A stretch of DNA of 64,000 nt from Melioribacteraceae bacterium (GCA_022181065.1 BQMY01000089.1:1-64000); one strand, 5' to 3'; shown: positions 45,215-54,760, counted from the stretch's first letter. The notes: generated from the letters alone by a model not told the origin. Numbers and translations are program-made.

Positions 45215-45579
45215 AGTTGCGAAATATAGTTTGAATTTCAATCAAAATCAACAAAAAAGATGGAGGAAATAGAGGGTATATGGCTCGTCGCTTTGTGGGG
45301 AACCACCCAGGAATAGGCGATATTTTAGGAACCCATCCTAAACCCTTCCCTTTAGCAAAGGGAAGGATTTTTTAAATACTGTGTTTTCTAAATTTTTGGT
45401 TTCCCTCCCCTCCATTTACCAAAGGGAGGGGTCGGGGGTGGGTTCTGAATACGATATCTCGACAATACACTATCTCTGGATACCCGCCTCCGCGGGTATG
45501 ACAACATATTCTGAGCTTTCGAGCATTAACAATCATTCCCTGCTTCGCGGGACAGGCGATACGCTCAGGAGCCTGGTAA
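45215..45579. repeat. Repeat cluster between cmk and suhB
   Basis: About 365 bp. A family C element (ACCCATCCTA plus CCTTCCCTTT/AAAGGGAAGG and six T) lies at 45329-45376, a similar CCCTCCCC/GGGAGGGG hairpin at 45404-45432, family B at 45452-45508, and an inverted composite module (CGCGGGACAGGCGATACGCTCAG) at 45535-45576. No gene or RNA recognised. Confidence 0.75.
45452..45508 (+). repeat. Family B repeat, copy 2
   Basis: CAATACACTATCTCTGG lead, then an ATACCCGC/GCGGGTAT stem with a 4-nt loop and the GACAACATA trailer. Copy 3 at 54701 changes the stem to ATACCCAC/GTGGGTAT, a compensated pair. Confidence 0.85.
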
Positions 45580-46353
45580 CTATTTCACTGACATCAATTC
45601 ATCACACAACTTTGTATGAATTAACCCGTTACTCGCCAGAATCTCCTCGGAATAGATGGAAATACTTTCACCTCTAAAATTTGTTACCTTTCCTCCTGCC
45701 TCTTCTACCAGTAATTTTCCCGCGCATAAATCCCATGGATGAAGAGATACTTCCCAGAATCCGTCGAAAATACCATCAGCCACATACGCGAAATCTATTG
45801 CCGCGGAACCAAGCCTGCGTATTCCGCGTGAATGATCAAGCATATGAACAAACCGCTGCTTCACGAGATTTGGATTTTCACTTACATGATACGGGAAACC
45901 TGTGACGAGAAGCGATCTTTCAAGACGTTCCGTGTTAGAAACCAGCATCTTCCTCTCATTGGCGAAAGCTCCATTCCCCAATTCGGCAGCATAAGCTACA
46001 TCTCTCATAACATCATAAACTACTCCCGCAACAGTCTGCCCAACCCGCTGTACACCAATTGATACAGAAAAAATCGGTAGCCCATGCGCAAAGTTGGTAG
46101 TACCATCTATGGGATCGATCACCCACAAAAATTCACTATTATTCTTTTCGCTCCCGCTTTCTTCAGCCAGTACGGAATGACCCGGAAAATTTTTATGAAT
46201 ATAATCAATAATTTTTGCTTCGGCTTTTTTATCGATCTCTGTTACAAGGTTACTTTCGTTCGTTTTGAACTCAATTCCGAAACCACTTCGGTAACCTTCC
46301 CTGATCACCTCTCCGGCGATTTTAGATACTTCAATTATCTTTTCAATCATCAT
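45580..46353 (-). CDS. suhB: Inositol monophosphatase family protein (SuhB-like)
   Basis: 257-residue Mg-dependent phosphomonoesterase. The metal-site motifs AEESG, WVIDPIDGTTNFAHG and HPWDLCAGKLLVEEAGG are intact. Members dephosphorylate inositol phosphates or act as SuhB in ribosome assembly/antitermination; the motifs alone do not decide. ATG at 46353 gives a family-like N-terminus; the second Met follows immediately. It is divergent from lon with a 150-bp gap and is followed by repeats. Confidence 0.9.
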   Translation of the reverse strand: MMIEKIIEVSKIAGEVIREGYRSGFGIEFKTNESNLVTEIDKKAEAKIIDYIHKNFPGHSVLAEESGSEKNNSEFLWVIDPIDGTTNFAHGLPIFSVSIGVQRVGQTVAGVVYDVMRDVAYAAELGNGAFANERKMLVSNTERLERSLLVTGFPYHVSENPNLVKQRFVHMLDHSRGIRRLGSAAIDFAYVADGIFDGFWEVSLHPWDLCAGKLLVEEAGGKVTNFRGESISIYSEEILASNGLIHTKLCDELMSVK

Positions 46354-46505
46354 AATTCCTGAATTTTATTACCTTCAACATAAAGAATATATTAAAAGAA
46401 GAAAAATTAAGGTATCTTTAAGTGCTTCATGGTTTCTTGAAGCAGCATCTCAATTTCAGTATATTACAAGGTTTAATTTTACAAAGACGGAGTACACCCG
46501 AACTT

Positions 46506-48962
46506 ATGGAAGAAAAAATCCAGGCTTCAGAGACAGATTTTTCAATTGTTGAAGATATTCCCAAACGGTTGCCGGTATTACCACTGCGCGACAACGTGAT
46601 TTTCCCGTACATGATATTTCCTGTTCTCGTGGGTCGCGAACAATCTATCAGGGCGGCGAACTACTCGCTTGAAAACTCTAAATACATTTTTCTCTCGGCT
46701 CAAAAGAAATCAAATATTGAAGAACCCGGGTTTGATGATATTTTCAAAGAAGGAACAATCGCGAAGATCATTCAGATACTGAAACTCCCCAACGGGTTAA
46801 TGAAAATACTTGTCGATGGGATTATACAGGGGAAAATAACGGATTTTGTTGAGAATGATAAATTCTTCGAGGCTGATGTTGAAGTAATACTTCCCGAATC
46901 GGAAGACCAGCGTGAACTTAATGCACTCGTAAGACAAATGAGCTCCTTATTTAAAGAGTATGTGAAAATAAACAAGAATGTTCCCGCGGAAGCTATCAGC
47001 GCATATGAAAATATTGATGAGCCCGATCGTAAGCTTTTTTACGTTGCCGCAAACATCAATCAATCAATTGAAGTAAAACAATCGATTTTGCAGAAATTTC
47101 AGCTAAAAGACCAATTATTTAGTGTAATTAAAATTCTGAACTCCGAAATAGATATACTTCAGGTAGAGAAAGAGATAGAATCGAAAGTACAGGAAAATAT
47201 AGCCAAAACTCAGCGCAAATTTATTATTCAGGAACAAATCCGAATCTTGCAGGATGAACTTGGTGAAGATGATGAAAACTCACCTGAGCTCACCAAACTC
47301 AGAGATAAAATTAAAAAAGCAAAGATGCCAAAAGAGGTTGAGAAAAAGGCTGTTGATGAATTTAACAAGCTAAAAAAGACTCCGCCGAACTCGCCGGAAT
47401 CAACTGTACTGAGAAATTATCTCGACTGGATCACCGAAGTTCCATGGTACAAGGCAACCAAAGATAATCTCGATCTCGAAAATGTACGAAAAATATTGGA
47501 TCAGGATCATTTCGGACTCGAAAAACCGAAAGACAGGATTATTGAGCATATCGCTGTACTGAACCTCGTAAAAAATATGAAGGGACAGATATTATGTTTT
47601 GTAGGGCCTCCCGGAGTTGGTAAAACTTCTCTCGGTCGCTCGATTGCCCGCGCTTTGGGTAGAAATTTTATCCGTATTAGTCTGGGTGGCGTACGTGACG
47701 AGGCAGAAATCAGAGGACACCGAAGAACCTACATCGGTTCGATGCCGGGTAAAATTGTGCAGTCCATGAAAAAGGCAAAATCTGTAAATCCTGTCATGCT
47801 CCTTGATGAGATTGACAAAATGAGCATGGATTTCCGTGGTGACCCCTCGTCGGCTATGCTTGAAGTTCTCGACCCTGAACAGAACAATACATTTAACGAT
47901 CATTACCTCGATGTTGATTACGATTTGTCGCAGGTTATGTTCATTACAACTGCTAACGTAAGATATAACATTCCCCTTCCCCTTCAGGACAGGATGGAAA
48001 TTATTGAGTTACCCGGTTATCTTGAGTTTGAAAAACTGGAAATTGCCAAACGACATATTTTGCCAAAACAGCTTAAATCGCACGGACTCGATAAATTTGA
48101 AATAGATCTGAATGATAAATCGACCCTGAAAATAATCAGCGAATTTACTCGAGAAGCCGGAGTAAGAAACCTTGAACGCGAAATCGCCAAAGTTTTAAGA
48201 AAAACCGCTCGTGATATTGTGATAGACAGAGCGAAGAAAAAAGCGGGACGTAAAAAAACTAAATTCACGATCGATGCTAAAAAGATTGAAGAATATTTAG
48301 GTGTTCCCCGTTTCAGAAAATCACGAGCCGAGATAAACGATAAAATCGGCAGTGTTACAGGTTTAGCGTGGACCAGCGTTGGTGGTGATATACTCGCGGT
48401 TGACGCTACTGTAATGCCCGGAAGTGAAAAACTCACACTTACCGGTCAGCTTGGTAATGTAATGAAAGAATCCGCGCAAGCTGCACTCAGTTTCATCCGT
48501 TCCAACGCTGCAAAATTGGGTCTTCCACCTAATTTCCAGAAAGGAAAGGAAATACACGTTCACTTGCCTGAAGGCGCTATTCCCAAAGACGGACCTTCAG
48601 CAGGTATAACTTTAACCATGGCTCTATATTCTGCTTTCAGTGGTAAGCCCGCAAAAGGAGATGTAGCTATGACAGGTGAAATTACATTGCGTGGAAACGT
48701 TCTTCCAATAGGTGGATTGAGTGAAAAACTTATCGCGGCGAAACGTAATGGCATTATAAAAGTGATCATACCCAAAGAAAACGAAAAAGACCTTGTTGAG
48801 ATAAAACCGGCTGTAAAAGAAGGTCTGGAAATAATTCCTGTTGAAAATATTGACGAAGCAATGAAACATGTGTTTGGTAAAATAACGCCTTACAAGGCAA
48901 AACCCAAGACAGAAAAAGAGACAATAGAGAGCGAGAATGGCGGAAAATCTGACGATAAATAA
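46506..48962 (+). CDS. lon: Lon ATP-dependent protease
   Basis: Cytosolic AAA+ serine protease for damaged and regulatory proteins. N-terminal LON substrate domain (LPVLPLRDNVIFPYM), a helical region, the ATPase core with FVGPPGVGKTSLGRS (Walker A) and VMLLDEIDKM (Walker B), and the C-terminal Ser-Lys protease domain with KDGPSAGITLTMAL and the Lys of LSEKLIAAKRNG. ATG at 46506 is chosen; it removes 28 residues that precede the LON domain and start with GTG at 46422. The product is 818 residues. Its last 26 nt overlap the fRMsr start. Confidence 0.93.
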   Translation: MEEKIQASETDFSIVEDIPKRLPVLPLRDNVIFPYMIFPVLVGREQSIRAANYSLENSKYIFLSAQKKSNIEEPGFDDIFKEGTIAKIIQILKLPNGLMKILVDGIIQGKITDFVENDKFFEADVEVILPESEDQRELNALVRQMSSLFKEYVKINKNVPAEAISAYENIDEPDRKLFYVAANINQSIEVKQSILQKFQLKDQLFSVIKILNSEIDILQVEKEIESKVQENIAKTQRKFIIQEQIRILQDELGEDDENSPELTKLRDKIKKAKMPKEVEKKAVDEFNKLKKTPPNSPESTVLRNYLDWITEVPWYKATKDNLDLENVRKILDQDHFGLEKPKDRIIEHIAVLNLVKNMKGQILCFVGPPGVGKTSLGRSIARALGRNFIRISLGGVRDEAEIRGHRRTYIGSMPGKIVQSMKKAKSVNPVMLLDEIDKMSMDFRGDPSSAMLEVLDPEQNNTFNDHYLDVDYDLSQVMFITTANVRYNIPLPLQDRMEIIELPGYLEFEKLEIAKRHILPKQLKSHGLDKFEIDLNDKSTLKIISEFTREAGVRNLEREIAKVLRKTARDIVIDRAKKKAGRKKTKFTIDAKKIEEYLGVPRFRKSRAEINDKIGSVTGLAWTSVGGDILAVDATVMPGSEKLTLTGQLGNVMKESAQAALSFIRSNAAKLGLPPNFQKGKEIHVHLPEGAIPKDGPSAGITLTMALYSAFSGKPAKGDVAMTGEITLRGNVLPIGGLSEKLIAAKRNGIIKVIIPKENEKDLVEIKPAVKEGLEIIPVENIDEAMKHVFGKITPYKAKPKTEKETIESENGGKSDDK

Positions 48963-49446
48963 AAGTCACTCAACTGCTGAAATATACGAGCAATTATTGC
49001 CTCAACTTGAAGCTTTGATTGACCCCGATATTCCTGTGATTTCAAATCTTTCGAATATTGCGGCAGGTTTATTTAACGCTTTTGATAAAATAAGCTGGTG
49101 CGGTTTCTACATGAAATCGGGTGAGGTTTTATATCTGGGGCCATTTTGCGGAAACGTTGCATGCACCACGATAAAAATCGGCAAAGGTGTATGCGGTACA
49201 TCCGCGGCAAGCCGTGAAACAATTATTGTTGAGGATGTGGACAAATTCCCGGGTCATATCGCTTGCGATGCCGGTTCAAAATCTGAAATTGTTGTTCCAT
49301 TATTTTCTGGTAGCGAACTGTTTGGAGTGCTCGATCTTGATTCATACGAGTACTCTTCATTTAATGAGACGGACAAAATTTTTCTCGAAAAACTTGTTTC
49401 TGTATTGATAAATAAATTAGATTTCGTTCAATTCAAATTACTCTGA
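48937..49446 (+). CDS. Free methionine-(R)-sulfoxide reductase (GAF domain)
   Basis: Cytosolic GAF-fold enzyme reducing free methionine-R-sulfoxide with thioredoxin. At 169 residues it is of normal length. The catalytic Cys set is visible: GPFCGNVACTTI and GKGVCGTSA, followed by FPGHIACDAGSKSEIVVPLF, the family signature. The start at 48937 lies in the lon 3' end (26-nt overlap), suggesting translational coupling of protein-quality control with oxidative repair. Confidence 0.9.
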   Translation: MAENLTINKSHSTAEIYEQLLPQLEALIDPDIPVISNLSNIAAGLFNAFDKISWCGFYMKSGEVLYLGPFCGNVACTTIKIGKGVCGTSAASRETIIVEDVDKFPGHIACDAGSKSEIVVPLFSGSELFGVLDLDSYEYSSFNETDKIFLEKLVSVLINKLDFVQFKLL

Positions 49447-49457
49447 TTGGAGAATAG

Positions 49458-51101
49458 ATGAGTTATCTTGTTACGGCAAGAAAATGGCGACCAACGTTAT
49501 TTTCTGAAGTTGTTGGTCAGCAGCACATTACACAAACATTGAAGAACGCAATTCTTAACGGACGTGTAGCTCACGCCTATCTTTTCGCCGGTCCGCGTGG
49601 CGTGGGGAAAACAACCACTGCCCGTATCATGGCAAAAGTTTTGAATTGTAAAAACCCGAAAGATGGCGAGCCTTGCAACAAATGTGAAATGTGTAACGCT
49701 TTCAACTCATCGCAATCACTTGATATTATTGAAATTGATGGTGCCTCCAACAGAAGAATTGAAGAGATACGCACATTGCGTGAATCGGTTAAATACGCTC
49801 CAACCAAGGGGACTCACAAAGTTTACATCATAGATGAAGTTCACATGCTCACCATCGAGTCGTTTAACGCGCTACTTAAAACGCTCGAAGAACCGCCGGA
49901 ACACACAATATTTATTTTCGCGACAACCGATGTTCACAAGGTACCTTCTACAATTATTTCCCGCTGTCAACGATACGATTTTCGCAGGATTGAGCTAAAT
50001 ACAATTAAAGATCTACTCAATAAAATAGCGGAAGCGGAAAACATTACAATCGACGACAAATCACTTACTATTATCGGTAAAAAAGCGGATGGTGCGTTAC
50101 GTGATGCCGAATCGATTTTTGATCAGGTGGTTTCATTTTGCGGTAATAATATAGAAGCTGATGTTCTCACCTCTATGTTGAACCTCATTGATGAAGATAT
50201 TTATTTTTCATTCACAGACGCGATTCTTGAAAAAAACTTCGCGGCAGCGTTCGATATTACTGAAGAACTCTACAATAAAGGATGGAACTTCATTGATTTT
50301 GTAAACGGAATGACTGAACATTTCAGGAATATACTTGCCGCTATTGTGAAAAAAGATAGCTCACTCATTGAGTCTGCCGAAATGTACAAAGAGAAATATA
50401 TGGAATATATTAAGAGTTTCAGTGAAGCAGATATTCTGAAACTACTCAATTATTCCAACCGACTTAATCAGGAAATAAAATTCGCGCAGAACCAGCGGGT
50501 AAAAATCGAAATTTCACTTGCCCACATGATAAGTCTGGAGAAAACAGAAACAATAAGTAACCTGCTGGAAAAGCTAAAATCAGCTAATCTTTCAGGTTAT
50601 AATGTTAATACAGTTCCGGGCAGGGAGACCGACGAAAAAAAAAAGCCTGAAAGAGTAACATCTTCCACACCCCCTGAAACGAAGCAGGTTAAACAAGAAT
50701 CTCCAAAGGAAAAATCAAGCCCCAAACCTCCCTCGACGAATGTTCCGGTTGACTTCAAAACAATAAAATCGAGATGGGCTGAATTTGTAGATACGATCAC
50801 GGATTTTAATTACAAACTGCTCCTTGGTGACGCAAAACCACAAAAATATTTTGCCGGAAAACTCACGATCCGTTTAGGAAGACAAAGTGACAAGGATGTA
50901 ATTAAGAGTGAGAAAACCTTCACGAAACAGATATCGACATCAGCACAGGAATTTTTTGGCAAAGAGATGAGTATAGAACTCACTACTCCTGATACGCTCC
51001 ACCGGGAAGAAATTGAATTTATGCAATCCGATCAGCCAAATACCCAGCTCGTTGATGCAATTATAAACGAACTTGGCGGGAAAGAATACAAGACAAATTA
51101 A
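49458..51101 (+). CDS. dnaX: DNA polymerase III subunits gamma/tau
   Basis: Clamp-loader ATPase. Walker A GPRGVGKTT, the zinc module with CNKCEMC, the IIDEVHM Walker B, and the SRC sensor 1 region lie in the first 230 residues. A conserved middle domain follows, then a charged Pro/Lys-rich linker from about residue 385 and a tau C-terminal domain. The full-length product is 547 residues (tau). The linker codes an A10 run at 50635-50644 preceded by AGGGAG, with a -1 frame stop immediately after, predicting a 397-residue gamma form (separate entry). It starts 11 nt after the fRMsr stop. Confidence 0.94.
   Translation: MSYLVTARKWRPTLFSEVVGQQHITQTLKNAILNGRVAHAYLFAGPRGVGKTTTARIMAKVLNCKNPKDGEPCNKCEMCNAFNSSQSLDIIEIDGASNRRIEEIRTLRESVKYAPTKGTHKVYIIDEVHMLTIESFNALLKTLEEPPEHTIFIFATTDVHKVPSTIISRCQRYDFRRIELNTIKDLLNKIAEAENITIDDKSLTIIGKKADGALRDAESIFDQVVSFCGNNIEADVLTSMLNLIDEDIYFSFTDAILEKNFAAAFDITEELYNKGWNFIDFVNGMTEHFRNILAAIVKKDSSLIESAEMYKEKYMEYIKSFSEADILKLLNYSNRLNQEIKFAQNQRVKIEISLAHMISLEKTETISNLLEKLKSANLSGYNVNTVPGRETDEKKKPERVTSSTPPETKQVKQESPKEKSSPKPPSTNVPVDFKTIKSRWAEFVDTITDFNYKLLLGDAKPQKYFAGKLTIRLGRQSDKDVIKSEKTFTKQISTSAQEFFGKEMSIELTTPDTLHREEIEFMQSDQPNTQLVDAIINELGGKEYKTN
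50622..50650 (+). promoter_or_regulatory. Predicted programmed frameshift/slippage site in dnaX
   Basis: AGGGAG at 50622-50627, 7 nt spacer, A10 run at 50635-50644 (frame GAA AAA AAA AAG), then CCTGA. A shift of -1, or one extra A added by polymerase slippage, reads GCC TGA and stops at 50648-50650. The order of Shine-Dalgarno-like sequence, slippery A-run and close stop is that of known dnaX frameshift cassettes. No strong downstream stem-loop was found by eye. Confidence 0.65.
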
Positions 51102-51189
51102 TTGCGGTTCACAATTTTTGTTCACTTTTCCATGATTTGGTGTTATATTGTTGCAATCTTAAAGTTTAAACAAATTTTAAAGTTATTAT

Positions 51190-51621
51190 TTGGGCAAGAA
51201 TTTGAAACCTCTATTTAGAAATATAATCGCGGTTATAGCCGGATGGTTGCTTGGTAGTATAATCAATATGGGTTTGGTAACTGTGGGTCACGCTTTTTTC
51301 CCAATCCCGGGAGTTGATCCTGATAACATGGAAGAAATGGCAGCGATTATCGGTACACTTGAATTCAAATTTTTTATTTTCCCTTTTTTGGCACACGCTC
51401 TTGGTACCTTCACCGGAGCTGTCTCTGCGACACTGATAGGCGCGACACACAAGATGAAACTGGCGATAGGTATAGGGGTGATCTTTCTGATCGGTGGAAT
51501 TTTTGTAAGTTTTCTTCTGCCTGCTCCAACATGGTTTATTGTTGTCGATCTGCTTTTTGCTTATATCCCGATGGCATGGCTTGGAGGTAAACTGGTTACC
51601 GGAAAAACAGAAAAACGTTAA
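51190..51621 (+). CDS. Small four-helix membrane protein of unknown function
   Basis: 143 residues beginning with TTG (MGKNLKPLF), with four hydrophobic segments at about 12-35, 57-83, 90-110 and 115-135 (for example IIAVIAGWLLGSIINMG). The TTG start has no good ribosome binding site; another in-frame TTG follows at 51202. No domain recognised. It is separated from dnaX by 88 bp and has no obvious partner. Confidence 0.65.
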   Translation: MGKNLKPLFRNIIAVIAGWLLGSIINMGLVTVGHAFFPIPGVDPDNMEEMAAIIGTLEFKFFIFPFLAHALGTFTGAVSATLIGATHKMKLAIGIGVIFLIGGIFVSFLLPAPTWFIVVDLLFAYIPMAWLGGKLVTGKTEKR

Positions 51622-51863
51622 TAAAACAAATACCGAATTTCTTTCCACTTTTGGTTTAAGAACCTGTAATGCGAGTTTTTTAGCAGGAGCTATCCAAATT
51701 TAGTTCTGCGATTCGCGTTAACATACCTACTAATCTTTTATTATTTCAAGGCAAAAAAGCAGAAAAATAAATTATTTTCCACCTTTATCTTTTCTTCACT
51801 TTTTTTATTTTGATATTGAAATTTTACAAAACCGTTACAAACAATACAAAAGGGGAATTAGGG

Positions 51864-54296
51864 ATGTTAAAGTACGTTTCTTTACTATCATTACTACTGG
51901 TGTGTTCTTTGTTTGCTAATCCGGACGACACCACCCACGCCGGTTTGCGTGACACTACAAATGTCGGTCCCGGGGTTATCTATTACTCCGAGTTTATTGA
52001 AGAGGGACCATGGCAAATCGATGTTATGGAGATTGATCTCACCAATCAATGGCTCAATGTCGAAACTGTAAAAGCCGATGATCAACTCTTCGGACTCGAA
52101 CGCACAACTTCAATGGCAGCACGCAATAACTATGAAGGGCACAAAGTTGTTGGTGCGGTAAACGCTGATTTTTATAATACCGCAAATGGTGAGCCGCTTG
52201 GAACACAGATAATCAAAGGTGAATTCCTTAAAGTAAATACAGATTGGAGGTCAATAGGATTTGATGTCAATAACCTTCCATTTATGGGGCTTTACGGTTT
52301 TGCAGGATCCGTAATAACCGCAGACACTGTCGCGCAGCTTCATGGTATAAACCGTGACAGACTCGACGAGGAGTTGATTCTTTACAACAAATTTAAAGGA
52401 AATACTACTCTTACAAATCAGTGGGGTTCCGAAGTACGCTTCAAACTTCTCGGCGACTGGTTCGCTAATGACACCTTAACAGCAGTAGCAATCGAACGCG
52501 AAATCGGTGTAGGAAGTATGTCGCTCGATGATTCAACATTTGTTCTTGCGGGTCATGGCGGCAGTAATCTGTTTCTTCAGGATAAAATAGCTGACGGGGA
52601 TACTATCAAATTATTCCCTAAACTGGGTCTTAACCGTGATAAACTGACCGCAATGGTTGGGGGAAGCCACTATCTTGTACAGAATGGTGTTGTGGTTGCC
52701 TCCGATGGCGATCGACACCCGAGAACGGCGGCAGGATTCAGCGCTGATTCTACAAAACTTTACCTGATGACAGTTGATGGCAGACAACCGGGCTATAGTA
52801 TTGGAATGAGTTTAAAAGAGTTGGGGCAATATATGTTAAGTATAGGTGCTGCTAATGCCCTTAACCTCGATGGCGGTGGTTCCACAACAATGGTCGTACG
52901 GAGCGAGATCAAAAACAGCCCGTCAGACCCCGGTGGTGAACGCTCGGTATCGAATTCTCTCCTGATAGTAAGTTCTGCGCCAACGGGTCCGGTCGCTCAC
53001 TTGAGAATAAACCCATCAGAGATATTTATTCTTGGTGGGCTAAATAAAGTTTTTGGTGTATCCGGGGTTGATGAACATTACAATCCTGTTCAGGTGAATC
53101 TCTCATCGGTAAATTGGAGCTGCACTCCGGAATTGGGAACAATAGATGCGTCCGGAAATTTTACCGCGGCTGATGATACAATATCCGGCTACGTTTATGC
53201 GGAATATAACGGTATCACCGACTCCGCCAGGGTTTATCTCACAAAAATATCTTCAATTGTTATCGAACCGGATCCGGTCATATTGCAAGCGGGCGAACTT
53301 CAACAGATGAACGCCTACGCCTTTGATAACTACGGAAACGACATTACCATCTCCAATACCGATTACACGTGGGAGGTTATTGGTGATATGGGTACAATTT
53401 CACCATCCGGAATGTTTGAAGCCACAAATGTTGGCGATGGAAAAATCCGGGTTACTTACGAAAACATCAGCGCCGAGGTTGATGTATCTGTGGGAGTATC
53501 TCAGTTCATACTGCTTGATGATTTCGTTGACGTTTCTGCTTACTTCATGAGTGGCACGAGAGTAAATCTTTCGGAATGCTCATTCACATCCTCAACTGAT
53601 ATATTCAATTCACCACCGGCATCCGGTAAACTTAAATATTCACTCACAACGGGCGGAACAAGTGCCTTATATTTGACTCGCTCAATACCAATTGCAGGGA
53701 CACCAGACAAAGTGACTCTCTCGGTTTACGGAGATGGGAAAGAACACTGGCTGCGGGGAGAATTTGAGGATAAGGACGGTGAAAAATTCCTGGTCGATTT
53801 TGTATCAAAAATAAACTGGTCAGGATCGTGGAAAGAGTTGGAAGTAATACCGGCGGAAGCCTCTCCAAGTTGGGCAAACCCTAACGCTTTTCTTGATTTT
53901 CCGATTACATGGACAAAAATTTATCTTGCAGAAACCGATGACTCCAAAAAAGATAGCGGTGAAATCTACCTTGATGACTTCAAGGCATACTTTATCACCA
54001 CTCATCTTGATGATAACGAGGGACAAGTTCCTGCTGTCTATGAGCTGGAGCAGAACTATCCTAATCCATTTAATCCCTCAACAAAAATAAAATTCTCCAT
54101 CCCCACGGAAAATAAAGTTACTATCAAAGTGTATGATACGCTCGGCAGATTGGTTGATACTCTCGCGAATGAAATTTATTCAGCAGGGTCTCACGAAGTA
54201 ATACTTAATGCCTCCAATCTGGCAAGCGGTGTATATTTTTATACAATAAATGCTGGTGACTTTTTCAGCGTTAAAAAGATGCAGTTGATAAAATAA
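51864..54296 (+). CDS. Secreted phosphodiester-glycosidase-like (NAGPA) protein with T9SS-type sorting domain
   Basis: About 810 residues. The ATG at 51864 gives the signal peptide MLKYVSLLSLLLVCSLFA; upstream codons begin only with TTG at 51810 and are discounted. The first catalytic-type domain (about residues 90-370) is of the NAGPA/exopolysaccharide-associated family (VGAVNADFYNT, NALNLDGGGSTTM). Two Ig-like (BIG) domains and a carbohydrate-binding-like beta-sandwich follow. The C-terminus has the sorting signature NYPNPFNPST and TLGRLVDTL, the usual T9SS cargo tail. The target glycan is unknown. Confidence 0.88.
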   Translation: MLKYVSLLSLLLVCSLFANPDDTTHAGLRDTTNVGPGVIYYSEFIEEGPWQIDVMEIDLTNQWLNVETVKADDQLFGLERTTSMAARNNYEGHKVVGAVNADFYNTANGEPLGTQIIKGEFLKVNTDWRSIGFDVNNLPFMGLYGFAGSVITADTVAQLHGINRDRLDEELILYNKFKGNTTLTNQWGSEVRFKLLGDWFANDTLTAVAIEREIGVGSMSLDDSTFVLAGHGGSNLFLQDKIADGDTIKLFPKLGLNRDKLTAMVGGSHYLVQNGVVVASDGDRHPRTAAGFSADSTKLYLMTVDGRQPGYSIGMSLKELGQYMLSIGAANALNLDGGGSTTMVVRSEIKNSPSDPGGERSVSNSLLIVSSAPTGPVAHLRINPSEIFILGGLNKVFGVSGVDEHYNPVQVNLSSVNWSCTPELGTIDASGNFTAADDTISGYVYAEYNGITDSARVYLTKISSIVIEPDPVILQAGELQQMNAYAFDNYGNDITISNTDYTWEVIGDMGTISPSGMFEATNVGDGKIRVTYENISAEVDVSVGVSQFILLDDFVDVSAYFMSGTRVNLSECSFTSSTDIFNSPPASGKLKYSLTTGGTSALYLTRSIPIAGTPDKVTLSVYGDGKEHWLRGEFEDKDGEKFLVDFVSKINWSGSWKELEVIPAEASPSWANPNAFLDFPITWTKIYLAETDDSKKDSGEIYLDDFKAYFITTHLDDNEGQVPAVYELEQNYPNPFNPSTKIKFSIPTENKVTIKVYDTLGRLVDTLANEIYSAGSHEVILNASNLASGVYFYTINAGDFFSVKKMQLIK

Positions 54297-54340
54297 GTTG
54301 TTAATTGATAGGGGCGCCTTTTATGGCGTCTCCTGGTCTC

Positions 54341-54420
54341 TCTATAAAGGTTTGTGAGCTTTTCGGTTTGTCATGCTCGACCTGATCGGGCATCCAGTTT
54401 TTTCTTTTAAGGATAAAACG
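54341..54420 (-). repeat. Family E repeat, copy 2 (inverted)
   Basis: Reverse-complement counterpart of 38981-39060 with a few substitutions over about 80 bp. Its neighbours are members of families A and B. Confidence 0.9.
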
Positions 54421-54559
54421 ATCAACTAACACTGGACCTAATTTTCCACATAGTCCGGTCCTTTTTCTGCAAACGGGGTAGGAACTGTGCTAAGGTGTCA
54501 ATTAATAGAGGGTTGGAGAGTTCAATCGTGGCACCATGACAAAGTTGATTATTAACAAA

Positions 54560-54634
54560 GTCCTCCTCTCGAAAGCTTTCGGGACAAGTTCCCGAATGTG
54601 GATTTCGACGATAGTCGAAAGATGGAGGATGACT
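54560..54634 (+). repeat. Family A hairpin repeat, copy 6, with insertion
   Basis: The first hairpin is replaced by a longer insert with TCGAAAGCTTTCG and CGGGACAAGTTCCCG stem-like sequences, while the second stem TTTCGAC-gata-GTCGAAA and the GATGGAGGATGA trailer are kept. Confidence 0.8.
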
Positions 54635-54700
54635 TATTGTATTTCCGTGATTTTTGGTCACCCCCCATCACAAAATCTGCCTCATTGTAAGGGCTATGAT

Positions 54701-54760
54701 TGTAGTATCGGGATAATGCACTATCTCTGGATACCCACCTCCGTGGGTATGACAACATAT
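54701..54760 (+). repeat. Family B repeat, copy 3
   Basis: TGCACTATCTCTGG lead, ATACCCAC/GTGGGTAT stem with CTCC loop, and trailer GACAACATA. The stem differs from copy 2 at one base pair (C-G to T-A) on both arms. Confidence 0.85.
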
